Assembly (NCBI GenBank): GCA_028716525.1
Contig: JAQUPQ010000016.1
Coordinates: 1-64,000, forward strand
DNA from: Terriglobia bacterium
Lineage (GTDB): Bacteria > Acidobacteriota > Terriglobia > JAIQFV01
DNA: 64,000 bases
Reading direction: 5' to 3'
Shown: one piece after another, positions 34,603-45,141 of the stretch
Layout of the letters: each line of letters opens with the position of its first letter
How positions within the stretch are numbered: position 1 is the first letter of the stretch
Program-made: the position numbers and the translations under genes
The notes under the pieces: model-generated
The model's input: the letters and a program-made list of their open reading frames with translations, nothing else
The model's database searches: none
Told to the model about the DNA's origin: nothing

Positions 34603-36510
34603 ATGCAACATATCGCAAAGGTAAAAATGCTTTGTTTGATTTTCGTTTTATCAACTGTGAGCGCCTTCGCTCAAAAACTATCGCCTCGAATTATCGTTGG
34701 ACCCAATATTCTTGTGAGCCAACATGAAGACTACCGGCACCACGAATCCATGTTGGCGGCAAATCCCACCAACCCTAAAAACCTGGTCGCAACATCCATC
34801 AGCGGGTCGCGTCCCGACACTGGTGCTGCGACAAAGACGTATGCAAGCACAGATGGCGGATATACCTGGACTGCGACTGCCTTTCCGGAGCAGTGGGATG
34901 CGAATATTCCATTTGGAGCGGGTGATCCGCAGGTGGCTTTTGGAGCCACAGGGACGGCGTACTTCATCACCCTTCCGGGAGTGCCCGACAAACCGGGCAA
35001 CCGTGTGGATGCTCTTTTTGTTTACCGATCGGAAGACGGCGGCAAACATTGGGCGCCACCGGTTCGCCTTCCCGCGTGCGATCATCCTCAGATTGTGGTC
35101 GACAAGACTGGCGGCAAGTTCAACGGCAATGTTTATATTGGTGTGCTGACGCATAGCAACAAGAAACACGCGATCGGGATTTTCAAGTCTGAAGACGACG
35201 GGCGTTCCTTTGAGGGCCCCATCATCGCAGTTGAAGCCAAGGATGGAGCCCAGGTCACGACGCCCGTTGTGTTAAGTGATGGCACACTGTTTGTTCCTTA
35301 CACCGAGTTCGAAATAAAGAAAGAGGGACCTCCGAAATACGGCGACAACCGCCCCATCGAGTTTGTCACGTCTTCCGACGGAGGGCGGTCCTTTTCAAAC
35401 TCCCAACCGATAGCCGTACAGCATACAATTGTCGGAAATTATGAATATGAAAAATCACGTAATCAACCGAACGCATTTCCGAAACTTGGGCTTTCTTTCG
35501 ATTGGGCGAACCCTCCGATGTTTGCGGGCGACAGCCATGGGACTGAGTTCCGTGACAGGATATACGCGGTGTGGAATGATTGTTGTCTTGTGAATTCCCG
35601 TGTGCTGTTCACGTATTCTTCCGATCGAGGAAAATCCTGGACAAAGCCCCGCCCGCTGAGCCCGGATATTCCGGCCAACGCTTATCAATACCAACCTGCC
35701 CTGGCTGTTAACAACCGCGGGGTTTTGGGCATTCAGTGGTTCGACACTCGAAACTCGCCTAAGCAGGACAGCTACGATCTGTACTTCACTGCATCGGTCG
35801 ATGGCGGACAATCCTTCCTGCCCGTGAAACGCGTCACCTCAGAATCCTCCTTTCCTGCCACGAAAGGGAACCTGGCTCCAACCATCAGCTTTAGCTTAAA
35901 TGACGGACAATCTGCAAGCCTGCATCTTGCCAACGGGTACGTGCAGCATCCTAACGGTGGCGACTACATGCTTTTCGAAGCGGACTCAACGGGGGTCTTC
36001 CATCCGTTTTGGGTGGATAGCCGTACAGGGACACAACAACTGTGGACCGCGCATGTTCGTGTGGAAGACAGTCAACTCAAACCCAAACTGGAAGCGCAGT
36101 CGACAGTTATGACGGACGTTACAAAGGACATCCTTCTTGTTGGTGGTCCGATTGAATTTGACGCCGCCAGCAATCAAGCGGTGATCGATATTCGACTGAA
36201 GAACATATCAGCTCACCCCATTAGCGGTCGTCTCTCGGTAACCGTAAAAACTTTTGGATTGCCTCCCGGATGGTCTGCCCAACGCAGACCTGCAGCCAAT
36301 TTACGTTCACCTGACATTCTGAACGCCACGAATAATAAAACCGGCGCTGGCGCTGTATTTGATTATTCGAGGACTCTAGGCGATTTTGAGTCTTTAGGCC
36401 CTGGTGAGATTACGGAAGCGATACCGTGGCGACTGCAGCTGCAGGGCTTGGCCCAAACACTTATTCTGAAAGTCCAGGTAACGTCTTCGGGTGCGCTGGG
36501 CGGAAAGTAA
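34603..36510 (+). CDS. Secreted Asp-box (BNR) beta-propeller, sialidase-like
   Basis: About 635 residues with a signal peptide (CLIFVLSTVSAFAQ). Six Asp-box motifs mark a sialidase-type propeller: STDGGYTW (82-89), SEDGGKHW (143-150), SEDDGRSF (196-203), SSDGGRSF (257-264), SSDRGKSW (about 339) and SVDGGQSF (about 397). The C-terminal 130 residues look like an immunoglobulin-like beta domain (VVIDIRLKNISAHPISGRLS). The Asp box does not prove sialidase activity, since the catalytic Arg triad and nucleophilic Tyr cannot be assigned by eye. It follows the receptor on the same strand, suggesting a glycan release/uptake pair. A GAGAGGAGAGAG tract precedes the ATG. Confidence 0.8.
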   Translation: MQHIAKVKMLCLIFVLSTVSAFAQKLSPRIIVGPNILVSQHEDYRHHESMLAANPTNPKNLVATSISGSRPDTGAATKTYASTDGGYTWTATAFPEQWDANIPFGAGDPQVAFGATGTAYFITLPGVPDKPGNRVDALFVYRSEDGGKHWAPPVRLPACDHPQIVVDKTGGKFNGNVYIGVLTHSNKKHAIGIFKSEDDGRSFEGPIIAVEAKDGAQVTTPVVLSDGTLFVPYTEFEIKKEGPPKYGDNRPIEFVTSSDGGRSFSNSQPIAVQHTIVGNYEYEKSRNQPNAFPKLGLSFDWANPPMFAGDSHGTEFRDRIYAVWNDCCLVNSRVLFTYSSDRGKSWTKPRPLSPDIPANAYQYQPALAVNNRGVLGIQWFDTRNSPKQDSYDLYFTASVDGGQSFLPVKRVTSESSFPATKGNLAPTISFSLNDGQSASLHLANGYVQHPNGGDYMLFEADSTGVFHPFWVDSRTGTQQLWTAHVRVEDSQLKPKLEAQSTVMTDVTKDILLVGGPIEFDAASNQAVIDIRLKNISAHPISGRLSVTVKTFGLPPGWSAQRRPAANLRSPDILNATNNKTGAGAVFDYSRTLGDFESLGPGEITEAIPWRLQLQGLAQTLILKVQVTSSGALGGK

Positions 36511-36784
36511 AACAACGCAGGTGACCAGGCAGAGTGGCTTGCATTTGGATCCAGATTCAACTTCGACCATTGAGTTGCGCGAAAAAAACTGGAGTGTGTC
36601 GAACGTCTTCAATATTAAGAGCAAACCTGGTTCAGACATGCGCTCATGGCATTCCTGCGGGTATTCATTCCAACTGTGCAGAAATCCTACCTCGGTTGTT
36701 GAGGAGTGATGAACTGACAAAAGTGATGGTCACCTACCAAGAATATAACTGATCCACTTACTACGAGAAGAACAGAAATCAGGG

Positions 36785-36811
36785 GCACACCCCGATAGAT
36801 CGGGGTATGCG
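36785..36811. repeat. 27-bp palindromic direct repeat, right copy
   Basis: The core CCCCGAT-AG-ATCGGGG (36790-36805) lies in the same flanking sequence as the left copy at 28742. The two central bases are the reverse complement of those in the left copy, so the core reads as the other strand while its flanks remain in direct orientation. Confidence 0.8.
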
Positions 36812-37060
36812 CTACCCAGTGGACGCATCACCGAAGCAGATATAAGGCCACCTTGGGGGGCCAGAGACAAGGGATGGGCCAGGCGATATTTTTGGATCTT
36901 CGCCAACCCGCTCGAATAGAGAGTGTCAAGTCTTCGCTATTAGCAAGTGGGTCTGTGTCTCTCGCCGATGCGCTGCCTGTGGGCTACAACCTCAAACTCT
37001 CGAGTTGATAGAAGTATAGCTTTTATCACTCCCCTTATTTTCTTTCTCCCATCAGGGGTG

Positions 37061-37106
37061 AAATCCCACCAGCGGTAGCTGGTGGATGATTCAGATCCAG
37101 CCTACA
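37061..37106. repeat. Hairpin repeat, copy 1
   Basis: AAATCCCACC begins the unit; CCACCAGC (37066-37073), loop GGTA, GCTGGTGG (37078-37085) form an 8-bp perfect stem, followed by a conserved ATTCAGATCCAGCCT-like tail. Confidence 0.7.
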
Positions 37107-37129
37107 TCCAGGCCACGCTCACCAGATAC

Positions 37130-37176
37130 AAATCCCACCGCCGGGAGGTGGTGGATCCTTCAATTCCAGCCTGCCT
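37130..37176. repeat. Hairpin repeat, copy 2
   Basis: The same unit 69 bases on. CCACCGCC (37135-37142), loop GGGA, GGTGGTGG (37147-37154). Relative to copy 1, the seventh stem pair is swapped (G-C to C-G) and the sixth becomes G-T, so pairing is kept while sequence changes. The tail TTCCAGCCT is conserved. Confidence 0.7.
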
Positions 37177-37356
37177 CGATGATGTGCGATGACACCTCGA
37201 CAATGACCACCCTCATTTTCCACCAGCAAAATGTGTGAGCGCAGGGGCGCGAGAAAGAAAGAATTGGGTTGACGGGACGGAAATCTGGTGAGAATTTAAC
37301 GCGCACACGCTGAGGCTGTATCTGAATCATCCACTGACTGCCGTCAGCGGGATTTA

Positions 37357-37757
37357 ATGTGGACGAACAAACAGAGACGCGAGCGTCGGTTTATGCCGGG
37401 TTCATCGATCCAGGTTGCCAGTTGCGGGAGGACGAGATAGGTCATGGAAATGATTTTGAGGGCCAAAAAAACCGATTAAGCGTCGAAAACACCCAGTCTT
37501 GGGAACTGTCATTTTATCCTGAAGTAACTCAGCTTGGTCCAACCCGATCCCAACAATCCCTCGGCGAACTGCCCCGCCCTGATAATGCACAGGCTACAAA
37601 ACCTTTTCAATGGACAGCCCTGACTGATCTCGGGGGGTCGCGTCTCCGCAATCTCGAATCCTCCACTGCTGTGTGTCCAATGACAGGCTCTTCGCCCCCC
37701 TTTCCTCATAGTCGATCTCAACTTACGTTGGAAGAAATTCAAGGATTGGCAGGTTGA
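37357..37757 (+). pseudogene. Possible decayed PilZ-like gene
   Basis: An ATG at 37357 opens a 27-codon frame, NKQRRERRFMPGSSIQVASC and so on. It resembles the ERRRxxRxxxxxPVxV start of PilZ domains and stops at about 37440. The other frame (GTG 37359 to 37757) then reads GHGNDFEGQKNRLSVENTQS, which resembles the next PilZ strands. This would fit a frameshifted remnant, but the resemblance is weak and could be chance. Confidence 0.2.
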
Positions 37758-37764
37758 TTCACGT

Positions 37765-38742
37765 TCACGCCTTGGGAGCGTAATATCCGCGCTTACAGCG
37801 AACAAAAATCTTCTTGGGACCGCTTTTCGGTGTCACTTTCACTTGCAGGGCGCGCCAGGAACCGTCGTGGGCTGTGTTTGTCGGATAGTATCCCAAAAGG
37901 TACTGGCTGCGGATGTCGTGCGCGATCTCTTTGGTCACGCCGTTGATTTGATCGAGAGATTCAGGAAAATACTCTTTTCCCCCCGTGGCCTCCGACAGTT
38001 CCTTTAAAATCTCCGCCTCTCGAGGCAGGGCATGTTTGAAGAACCGCGACTTGGGCGGCTCGTCCAGCAACCCGATACTGTAAATCTGCGCCCCTGATTC
38101 CACGGCAAAATCGAAAGCCTGCTTGAAGGTGTAATGCTTTCCGGGACCCGGGTTGTCTTTTCCGTCGGTCACCAGAAGGATGACTTTTTTGTCATACTTT
38201 CCCAATTTGATATGCTGCAGCCCCAGGTAGATGGCGTCGTACAGCACCGTACTGCTTCGAAACTGGACGTTTTCCAAAGCATCCTTTAATTCTTCGACGT
38301 CGTTGGTAAAATCCTTGTCCAATTCCAGGTAGGCCTCGTCGGCAAAATCAATAAGGAAGACTTCGTCGTTGGGATTGCTGGTCTGCATGAAATCGACCGC
38401 GGCGGCGTTGACCTTTTGGCGCTTCATATACATGCTGCCGCTGGCGTCGAGCAGCAAACCCGCCGTCACGGGGACATCCTCGTGCCGGAACACCTGGAGA
38501 GGCTGTTCGATGCGGTCCTCATAGACGTGAAAATCGTCCTTTCCCAGATTTTCCACAATTTGATCTTTCTCGTCGGTGACCGAGACATCCACGAGAACCA
38601 GATTGACGTTGACTTTGATGCGGGGTTCTTCAGGGGGCGCTTTCTGCTGTGAGGCGGCTCGAACCGAAAGCAGGAGGGTTGCTGCAAGTCCGCACACAGC
38701 CAATACGGCCGTCGGAACAATAAGGCGACGCGAAGGTTGCAT
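37765..38742 (-). CDS. Secreted VWFA-domain protein (VWFA-related Acidobacterial type), copy 1
   Basis: 325 residues with an N-terminal signal peptide (ATLLLSVRAASQQ). A short beta region (IKVNVNLVLVDVSVTDEKDQ) precedes GKDDFHVYEDRIEQPLQVF, then a von Willebrand A domain with MIDAS DASGS (99-103), and LVTDGKDNPG later. The C terminus ends in IRSQYLLGYYPTN, W/RALQVKV and RCKRGYYAP, the signature ending of the acidobacterial VWFA family. The domain probably mediates metal-dependent protein contacts in the envelope; the actual role is unknown. A paralogue lies immediately upstream on the same strand. Confidence 0.9.
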   Translation of the reverse strand: MQPSRRLIVPTAVLAVCGLAATLLLSVRAASQQKAPPEEPRIKVNVNLVLVDVSVTDEKDQIVENLGKDDFHVYEDRIEQPLQVFRHEDVPVTAGLLLDASGSMYMKRQKVNAAAVDFMQTSNPNDEVFLIDFADEAYLELDKDFTNDVEELKDALENVQFRSSTVLYDAIYLGLQHIKLGKYDKKVILLVTDGKDNPGPGKHYTFKQAFDFAVESGAQIYSIGLLDEPPKSRFFKHALPREAEILKELSEATGGKEYFPESLDQINGVTKEIAHDIRSQYLLGYYPTNTAHDGSWRALQVKVTPKSGPKKIFVRCKRGYYAPKA

Positions 38743-38818
38743 TAATTTATTTCTCCACTTTCAAAACGTCTGGTTTGAACGATGGGTGCCGGTTTCACGT
38801 GATGGTCCGCATCGTGCC

Positions 38819-39760
38819 TCAGTTGCTCGGGGCGTAGTATCCGGATTTGGAATTCACGAGAAGGGGAGGAAGCCCCCGCGGAGGGTTCAATTTCACCTTG
38901 ATTTTTCGCCAACGGCCGTCGTGTTGCTCGTTGCTGGAGACGTAGCCCAACACATATTCACTACGCAATTCGATGGCGATTTTTGTGACAATGTCTTCCA
39001 GATCGTTAAGACTGTTGAGCGTGTAGGCCCGCCCGCCGGTCATTTCCGCCAGATCGCCGAGCAGCGAAGGCCCGCGCTTTTCTTCCGGGGCGTCGGCATA
39101 GGGATTGTAAATTCCAATGGCAAATATCTGGGCGTCCGATTCCTTGATAAACTCGCGCACATCGCGCTCGCTGTAGCGGCTGTGATTGTCGCCGCCGTCG
39201 GAAATGATGAGCAAGGCTTTTCGGGGATAGTGTCCCTGCTCGACCTTCTCGATTCCATAATAAATGGCATCCAACAGCGCCGTCTGCCCTTGGGCATGGT
39301 CAAAGATGACGCGTTGCGAAATGTCGTCCACCTTGGATGTGAAATCCTGTTCTAATCGCACCCGATCGTTGAATCCCACCATGAAAAACTCATCCTGGGG
39401 ATTGGCCAGTTTCATGAATTGAATGCAGGCTTCGCGGGATTTTTCGATCTTGCTGGTCATGCTTCCGCTGGTGTCGAAAATCACCCCGATCGAAATCGGC
39501 ATGTCTTGACTGCTGAAGTGCACGATAGCTTGGGCGATCTTGTCTTCGTAGACCGAAAAATTCTCTTTCTCAAGCCCGGTCACAAATCGATTCATGGAAT
39601 CGTAGACCGTGGCGTTCACCAGGACCATCGATACATCGACGGCCATGGGTTTTTGTAAGGTCAAAGCTTCTGATTTGGGGTCGACCTTCTTATCGTCGGC
39701 GAACTGCGGAAAGGCACAAATCAGCAGCAACAGAAAAATCCTACACGCCAAGCCGCGCAT
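38819..39760 (-). CDS. Secreted VWFA-domain protein (VWFA-related Acidobacterial type), copy 2
   Basis: 313 residues, signal peptide IFLLLLICAFPQFADD. It has the same layout as its neighbour: SMVLVNATVYDSMNRFVTGL, EKENFSVYEDKIAQAIVHF, MIDAS DTSGS (96-100), LLIISDGGDNHSRYS, and the C-terminal LRSEYVLGYVSSNEQHDGRW, SKSGYYAPS. A GGGGAGA ribosome site lies just before the ATG at 39760; a longer frame to 40516 runs antisense through kdsB and is rejected. The pair looks like a tandem duplication. Divergent transcription from kdsB leaves a 204-base shared promoter region. Confidence 0.9.
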   Translation of the reverse strand: MRGLACRIFLLLLICAFPQFADDKKVDPKSEALTLQKPMAVDVSMVLVNATVYDSMNRFVTGLEKENFSVYEDKIAQAIVHFSSQDMPISIGVIFDTSGSMTSKIEKSREACIQFMKLANPQDEFFMVGFNDRVRLEQDFTSKVDDISQRVIFDHAQGQTALLDAIYYGIEKVEQGHYPRKALLIISDGGDNHSRYSERDVREFIKESDAQIFAIGIYNPYADAPEEKRGPSLLGDLAEMTGGRAYTLNSLNDLEDIVTKIAIELRSEYVLGYVSSNEQHDGRWRKIKVKLNPPRGLPPLLVNSKSGYYAPSN

Positions 39761-39964
39761 GATTCTATCTCCCCGGAAAATAAGTCCATGCGTTCCGTTT
39801 GCTGCTACCCAAGTTATTATGATATACCTTTTTCTAGCACACTCACAACTTGAGGTGCAATGTTTGTTTTGTAAAAGTTTCATTACAAATGCCCGCGCCT
39901 TCCCGAGTGATCCGGAGACGCCGAAAGCACTGTCCGGCGACTTCTTTGAGATTCTGATTTCACG

Positions 39965-40735
39965 ATGAGTCGTAACGTTATTGTTGTGATTCCCGCGCGA
40001 TTTAGCTCCACACGATTCCCCGGAAAACCCCTCGTCAATATCTGCGGTCACACCATGATTGAATGGGTTTATCGTCGTGCTTGCAGGGCGCGAAGCGTGG
40101 GAAGAGTGTGTGTGGCTACTGACGACACGCGTATTCGCGATGCCGTTTCGGCCTTTGGCGGACGCGTGGTGATGACCTCGCGGCGCCACACGACGGGCAC
40201 AGACCGGCTTGCGGAGGTCGCCCGCCGGATCCGCGAAACTGTGATCGTCAATGTGCAAGGCGACGAACCCCTCATCGACCCCCGGGCCATCGATGCCACC
40301 GTGCGCGCTTTTGTGGAATCCCGGGCCCGCTGCCCGGTCGCCACGCTCAAATCGCGGATTTGCGATGCCCGGGAAGCTCGCGATCCCCATGTAGTCAAAG
40401 TTGTTACTGACGATCGCGATGAGGCTATTTACTTTTCGAGAGCCCCTATTCCCCATGTGCCCGCAGCCCGGCTGAAAGAGACGACCGGACATCGGGCGAA
40501 AGGCCTCTTTAAACATCTGGGCCTGTATGTGTATTCGCGATCATTCCTCCTGAAATGGGCGCGGTTGAAGACTTCTTATTTGGAGCCTTTGGAAAAGCTG
40601 GAGCAGTTGCGAATTCTGGAGAACGGATATAAAATCAAGGTCCTTGAAACTCCCTACTCATCTCCAAGTGTAGATACGCCGCGAGACGTGCGGATAGTGG
40701 AAGAAGAAATTCGAAAAAGACGAATTCAATTCTAG
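39965..40735 (+). CDS. kdsB: 3-deoxy-manno-octulosonate cytidylyltransferase
   Basis: Activates Kdo with CTP to give CMP-Kdo for lipopolysaccharide core synthesis. It has 256 residues, standard length. The signature PARxxSTRxPGKPL is at 10-23 (PARFSSTRFPGKPL). Further motifs are VCVATDDTRI, VNVQGDEPLIDP with the metal-binding Asp, YFSRAPIPH, and the C-terminal VDTPRDVRIVEE. It heads a Kdo cluster whose second gene, CTP synthase, makes its substrate. Confidence 0.96.
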   Translation: MSRNVIVVIPARFSSTRFPGKPLVNICGHTMIEWVYRRACRARSVGRVCVATDDTRIRDAVSAFGGRVVMTSRRHTTGTDRLAEVARRIRETVIVNVQGDEPLIDPRAIDATVRAFVESRARCPVATLKSRICDAREARDPHVVKVVTDDRDEAIYFSRAPIPHVPAARLKETTGHRAKGLFKHLGLYVYSRSFLLKWARLKTSYLEPLEKLEQLRILENGYKIKVLETPYSSPSVDTPRDVRIVEEEIRKRRIQF

Positions 40736-40772
40736 GCGATGGTATTGTTGTTTGCGCCGAACCGGGCGGTGA

Positions 40773-42449
<1,677 letters not shown>

Positions 42450-42618
42450 TCAGGGAATTGAGACGGGAAAGCCGAACGCCGCGAGAGTTCGCCCGCGCCA
42501 TATCCTGCTGAAAACCACAACGCCGCCCTGCAGATCGGGTGTCCTTCATTTGTCGATCCTTGTGTAATATGTTTTAATGTGGGGCGCACAGAAACGCCAT
42601 CACACCTACGGGAACGGC

Positions 42619-43443
42619 ATGGAAATCAATTTCAAAATCGGAAACTTCAAAGTCGGGCAGGGAACTGAAATTTTTCTGATTGCCGGACCGTGTGTTATTG
42701 AAAGTGAAAAACATGCGTTGAAGATGGCCGAGTCCATCGCGAAAATTTGTGAACGGCTGAAGGTCCCGTACGTCTTCAAGGCATCCTATGACAAGGCCAA
42801 TCGCACCTCGGTGCGGTCTTTTCGGGGTCCGGGGCTGAAAAAGGGCTTGGCTGTTCTCAGAAAGATCAAACGAACCTTGGGTCTTCCGCTCTTGACGGAT
42901 GTCCACGAACTGTCACACGTGGGTCCGGCTGCCGAAATATGCGATGTCCTGCAGATCCCGGCTTTTCTATGCCGCCAAACGGATTTGCTTTTGGAGGCAG
43001 GGAAATCCCGGCGTGTGGTCAACATCAAGAAGGGCCAGTTTGTGTCCCCTTGGGAGATTCGGAACGCGGTCGAAAAAGTCCGCTCCACCGGCAACGAGAA
43101 AATCATGGTGACGGAGCGCGGCGCCATGTTCGGATACAACAATCTGGTGGTCGACATGCGTTCCTTTCCCATTATGCGTGAGATGGGTTATCCGGTGGTG
43201 TTCGATGTCACCCACAGCGTTCAAATTCCTGCAGGGGCGGGACACCAATCGGGCGGCCAGGCACAGTTTATTCCTCATCTGGCGCGTGCCGGGGTGGCGG
43301 CAGGCGTTGACGGCGTGTTTATGGAAGTGCACGACCGTCCCGAAAAAGCCTTGAGTGATGGCGCCAATGCCCTGCATCTGCGTTTGTTGCCCCGTTTGCT
43401 GGGAAAGCTGCTCGAAATTAACCGGGTGGTTAAGACGGCATAA
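42619..43443 (+). CDS. kdsA: 3-deoxy-8-phosphooctulonate synthase
   Basis: Condenses arabinose 5-phosphate with PEP to Kdo-8-phosphate. About 274 residues. Motifs include FLIAGPCVIESEKHALKMAE, FKASYDKANRTSVRSFRGPG, LLTDVHELSHVGPAAEICDV, and VFDVTHSVQIPAGAGHQSGG near the C terminus. The Asn in KANR and a non-Cys residue in the GPC-adjacent metal site were not examined closely enough to say if the enzyme is metal-dependent. The ATG at 42619 matches the family start; a frame from 42577 adds 14 non-conserved residues. Confidence 0.95.
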   Translation: MEINFKIGNFKVGQGTEIFLIAGPCVIESEKHALKMAESIAKICERLKVPYVFKASYDKANRTSVRSFRGPGLKKGLAVLRKIKRTLGLPLLTDVHELSHVGPAAEICDVLQIPAFLCRQTDLLLEAGKSRRVVNIKKGQFVSPWEIRNAVEKVRSTGNEKIMVTERGAMFGYNNLVVDMRSFPIMREMGYPVVFDVTHSVQIPAGAGHQSGGQAQFIPHLARAGVAAGVDGVFMEVHDRPEKALSDGANALHLRLLPRLLGKLLEINRVVKTA

Positions 43444-43446
43444 ACC

Positions 43447-44403
43447 ATGAGTCTTGAATCAGCAAAAAAATTTCTTTCCATTGAAGCGGAAGCCATCTCC
43501 GAGCTGATCCCACGTCTCGACGCCAGCTTTGTCCATGCCGTCGATCTCATTGCCGGATGCAAGGGGCACCTTGTCGTGACCGGCATCGGAAAGAGCGGCC
43601 TGATTGCCCAAAAAATATCGGCGACCTTGGCCTCTACGGGCACGCCATCCATTTTTCTTCATCCCGCCGAGGCGGTTCACGGCGATCTGGGCCGGTTGGT
43701 TTCGGGCGACGTCGTTATCGCTCTTTCCTACAGTGGTGAAACGGCTGAAATTTTGTTGCTGCTGGAAACCATCAAACGGCTGGGAGTTCCATTGATTGCC
43801 ATGTCAGGGGACAGACAATCAACTTTAGCGGAGGCCAGCGACGTCGCTTTGGACGTATCCATCAAGAAGGAAGCTTGTCCGCTGGGTTTGGCCCCAACGG
43901 CTTCGACCACCGCCATGTTGGCGCTCGGAGATGCCCTGGCGCTCGCCGTTCTGGAACGCCGCGGATTTACGGAAGACGATTTCGCCGCACTGCATCCGGC
44001 CGGTGGCTTGGGGCGTAAGCTTATGCGGGTCGAAAACGTGATGCATGTCGGGGAAGCCATTCCGAAAGTTTCATCGTCGACGCGGATGAGCGACGTGATT
44101 TATCAGATTTCGAAGAAAGGCTTGGGGATGACAGCGGTGGTGGATGAGCGCGGAACGTTGATCGGCATCATCACCGACGGAGACCTGCGGCGTTTGCTGG
44201 AGCACGGAGACTCCATCCTTTCCAAAACTGCCCGCGAGGCCATGCACGGCGAGCCGCTCACCATTCACCGTCGCGAGTTTGCCACCCGGGCTCTCAACAT
44301 CATGGAACAGAAGAAAATTACATCGCTGATCGTGGTGGACGCAGCGAAGTCCGTCGAAGGTGTCGTTCACATCCATGACTTGTGGCGGACTCAAATGTTT
44401 TGA
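43447..44403 (+). CDS. kdsD: Arabinose-5-phosphate isomerase (KpsF/GutQ family)
   Basis: Isomerises ribulose 5-phosphate to arabinose 5-phosphate for KdsA. 318 residues: an N-terminal SIS domain (VVTGIGKSGLIAQKISATLA, VIALSYSGETAEIL, LGLAPTASTTAMLALGDALA) followed by two CBS domains (MRVENVMHVGEAIPKV, GMTAVVDERGTLIGIITDGD, SLIVVDAAKSVEGVVHIHDL). The start lies three bases after the kdsA stop. Assignment to kdsD over gutQ rests on the Kdo gene context. Confidence 0.95.
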   Translation: MSLESAKKFLSIEAEAISELIPRLDASFVHAVDLIAGCKGHLVVTGIGKSGLIAQKISATLASTGTPSIFLHPAEAVHGDLGRLVSGDVVIALSYSGETAEILLLLETIKRLGVPLIAMSGDRQSTLAEASDVALDVSIKKEACPLGLAPTASTTAMLALGDALALAVLERRGFTEDDFAALHPAGGLGRKLMRVENVMHVGEAIPKVSSSTRMSDVIYQISKKGLGMTAVVDERGTLIGIITDGDLRRLLEHGDSILSKTAREAMHGEPLTIHRREFATRALNIMEQKKITSLIVVDAAKSVEGVVHIHDLWRTQMF

Positions 44404-44432
44404 GGTTGAGGGTTACGCCCTTAAATTCCAGC

Positions 44433-44972
44433 ATGAAAAAAACTTCCAAGTCCCTGCTTTCTCGAATCCAGAAAATAAAGCTGGTTTTATTTGATGTGGA
44501 TGGCGTCATGACCGACGGAACGATCCTGGTCCATCCGGATGGCAGCGAGTCGAAGAGCTTCGATGTTCGCGATGGAATTGCCGTGCGCCTGGGAACGCGC
44601 GCCGGGCTGAAATTCGGTTTTTTGTCGGGGCGCATGTCGCCGGCGGTAGCCGAGCGGGCCAAGGAGCTGGGCATGGAAGTGTGCGTCCAAGGGGCTACCG
44701 AGAAGAAACAGGAGTTTATGAAAGTGTTGGAAAGTTTACATCTGACTCCCGATGCGGTGGCTTATATGGGCGACGACATTGTGGATGTTCCCGTGTTGCG
44801 CATCGCAGGATTTGCCGCGACCGTGGCGGACGGATGCGAGGACGCCAAGCGCGCTGCTCACTATGTCTGCAAAGCTTCCGGTGGCCGGGGCGCCGCACGC
44901 GAACTGGTGGAGCTGATCTTGAAGTCCCAAAAACGGTGGAACGATGTCGCCGGCCATTATCTTTCCGGCTGA
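44433..44972 (+). CDS. kdsC: Kdo-8-phosphate phosphatase (HAD family)
   Basis: Removes phosphate from Kdo-8-P to give Kdo. A 179-residue cap-less C0 HAD phosphatase: motif I DVDGVMTDG with D21 and D23, motif II LSGR, motif III region EKKQEFMKVL, motif IV YMGDDIVDVPVL. The ATG at 44433 is 29 bases after the kdsD stop. An in-frame ATG at 44382 overlaps kdsD and adds 17 non-conserved residues. This completes the set kdsB, kdsA, kdsD, kdsC. Confidence 0.93.
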   Translation: MKKTSKSLLSRIQKIKLVLFDVDGVMTDGTILVHPDGSESKSFDVRDGIAVRLGTRAGLKFGFLSGRMSPAVAERAKELGMEVCVQGATEKKQEFMKVLESLHLTPDAVAYMGDDIVDVPVLRIAGFAATVADGCEDAKRAAHYVCKASGGRGAARELVELILKSQKRWNDVAGHYLSG

Positions 44973-45141
44973 TGGAATAGAAGCTCGTCTTCTTTCCCCC
45001 CTCCTGCATGAGACGAAATTTCTGAAAATGCGGCCGCGGATAAGTCCGGCAGGAAACGCCGGGTGACTCCATCCTGAATTTCTTCCGCCCAAAAAACTGT
45101 AAGCGCGCATTTCTGACTCCCAAGAGAAAGTTTTCACTTTT

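Larger units (their letters stand above)
36511..37764. other. Repeat-rich, gene-poor region at the right edge of the island
   Basis: 1254 bases. Contents are the right copy of the 27-bp palindromic repeat (36785), two related hairpin repeats (37061 and 37130), and a possible decayed PilZ-like frame (37357-37757). Short frames at 36491-36752 are not supported. The texture is that of a degraded accessory segment. Confidence 0.6.

Noticed and set aside
39761-40516. N-terminal extension of VWFA copy 2 antisense to kdsB
   Set aside because: The extension is a mirror of kdsB coding sequence. A signal peptide and ribosome site start the protein at 39760.
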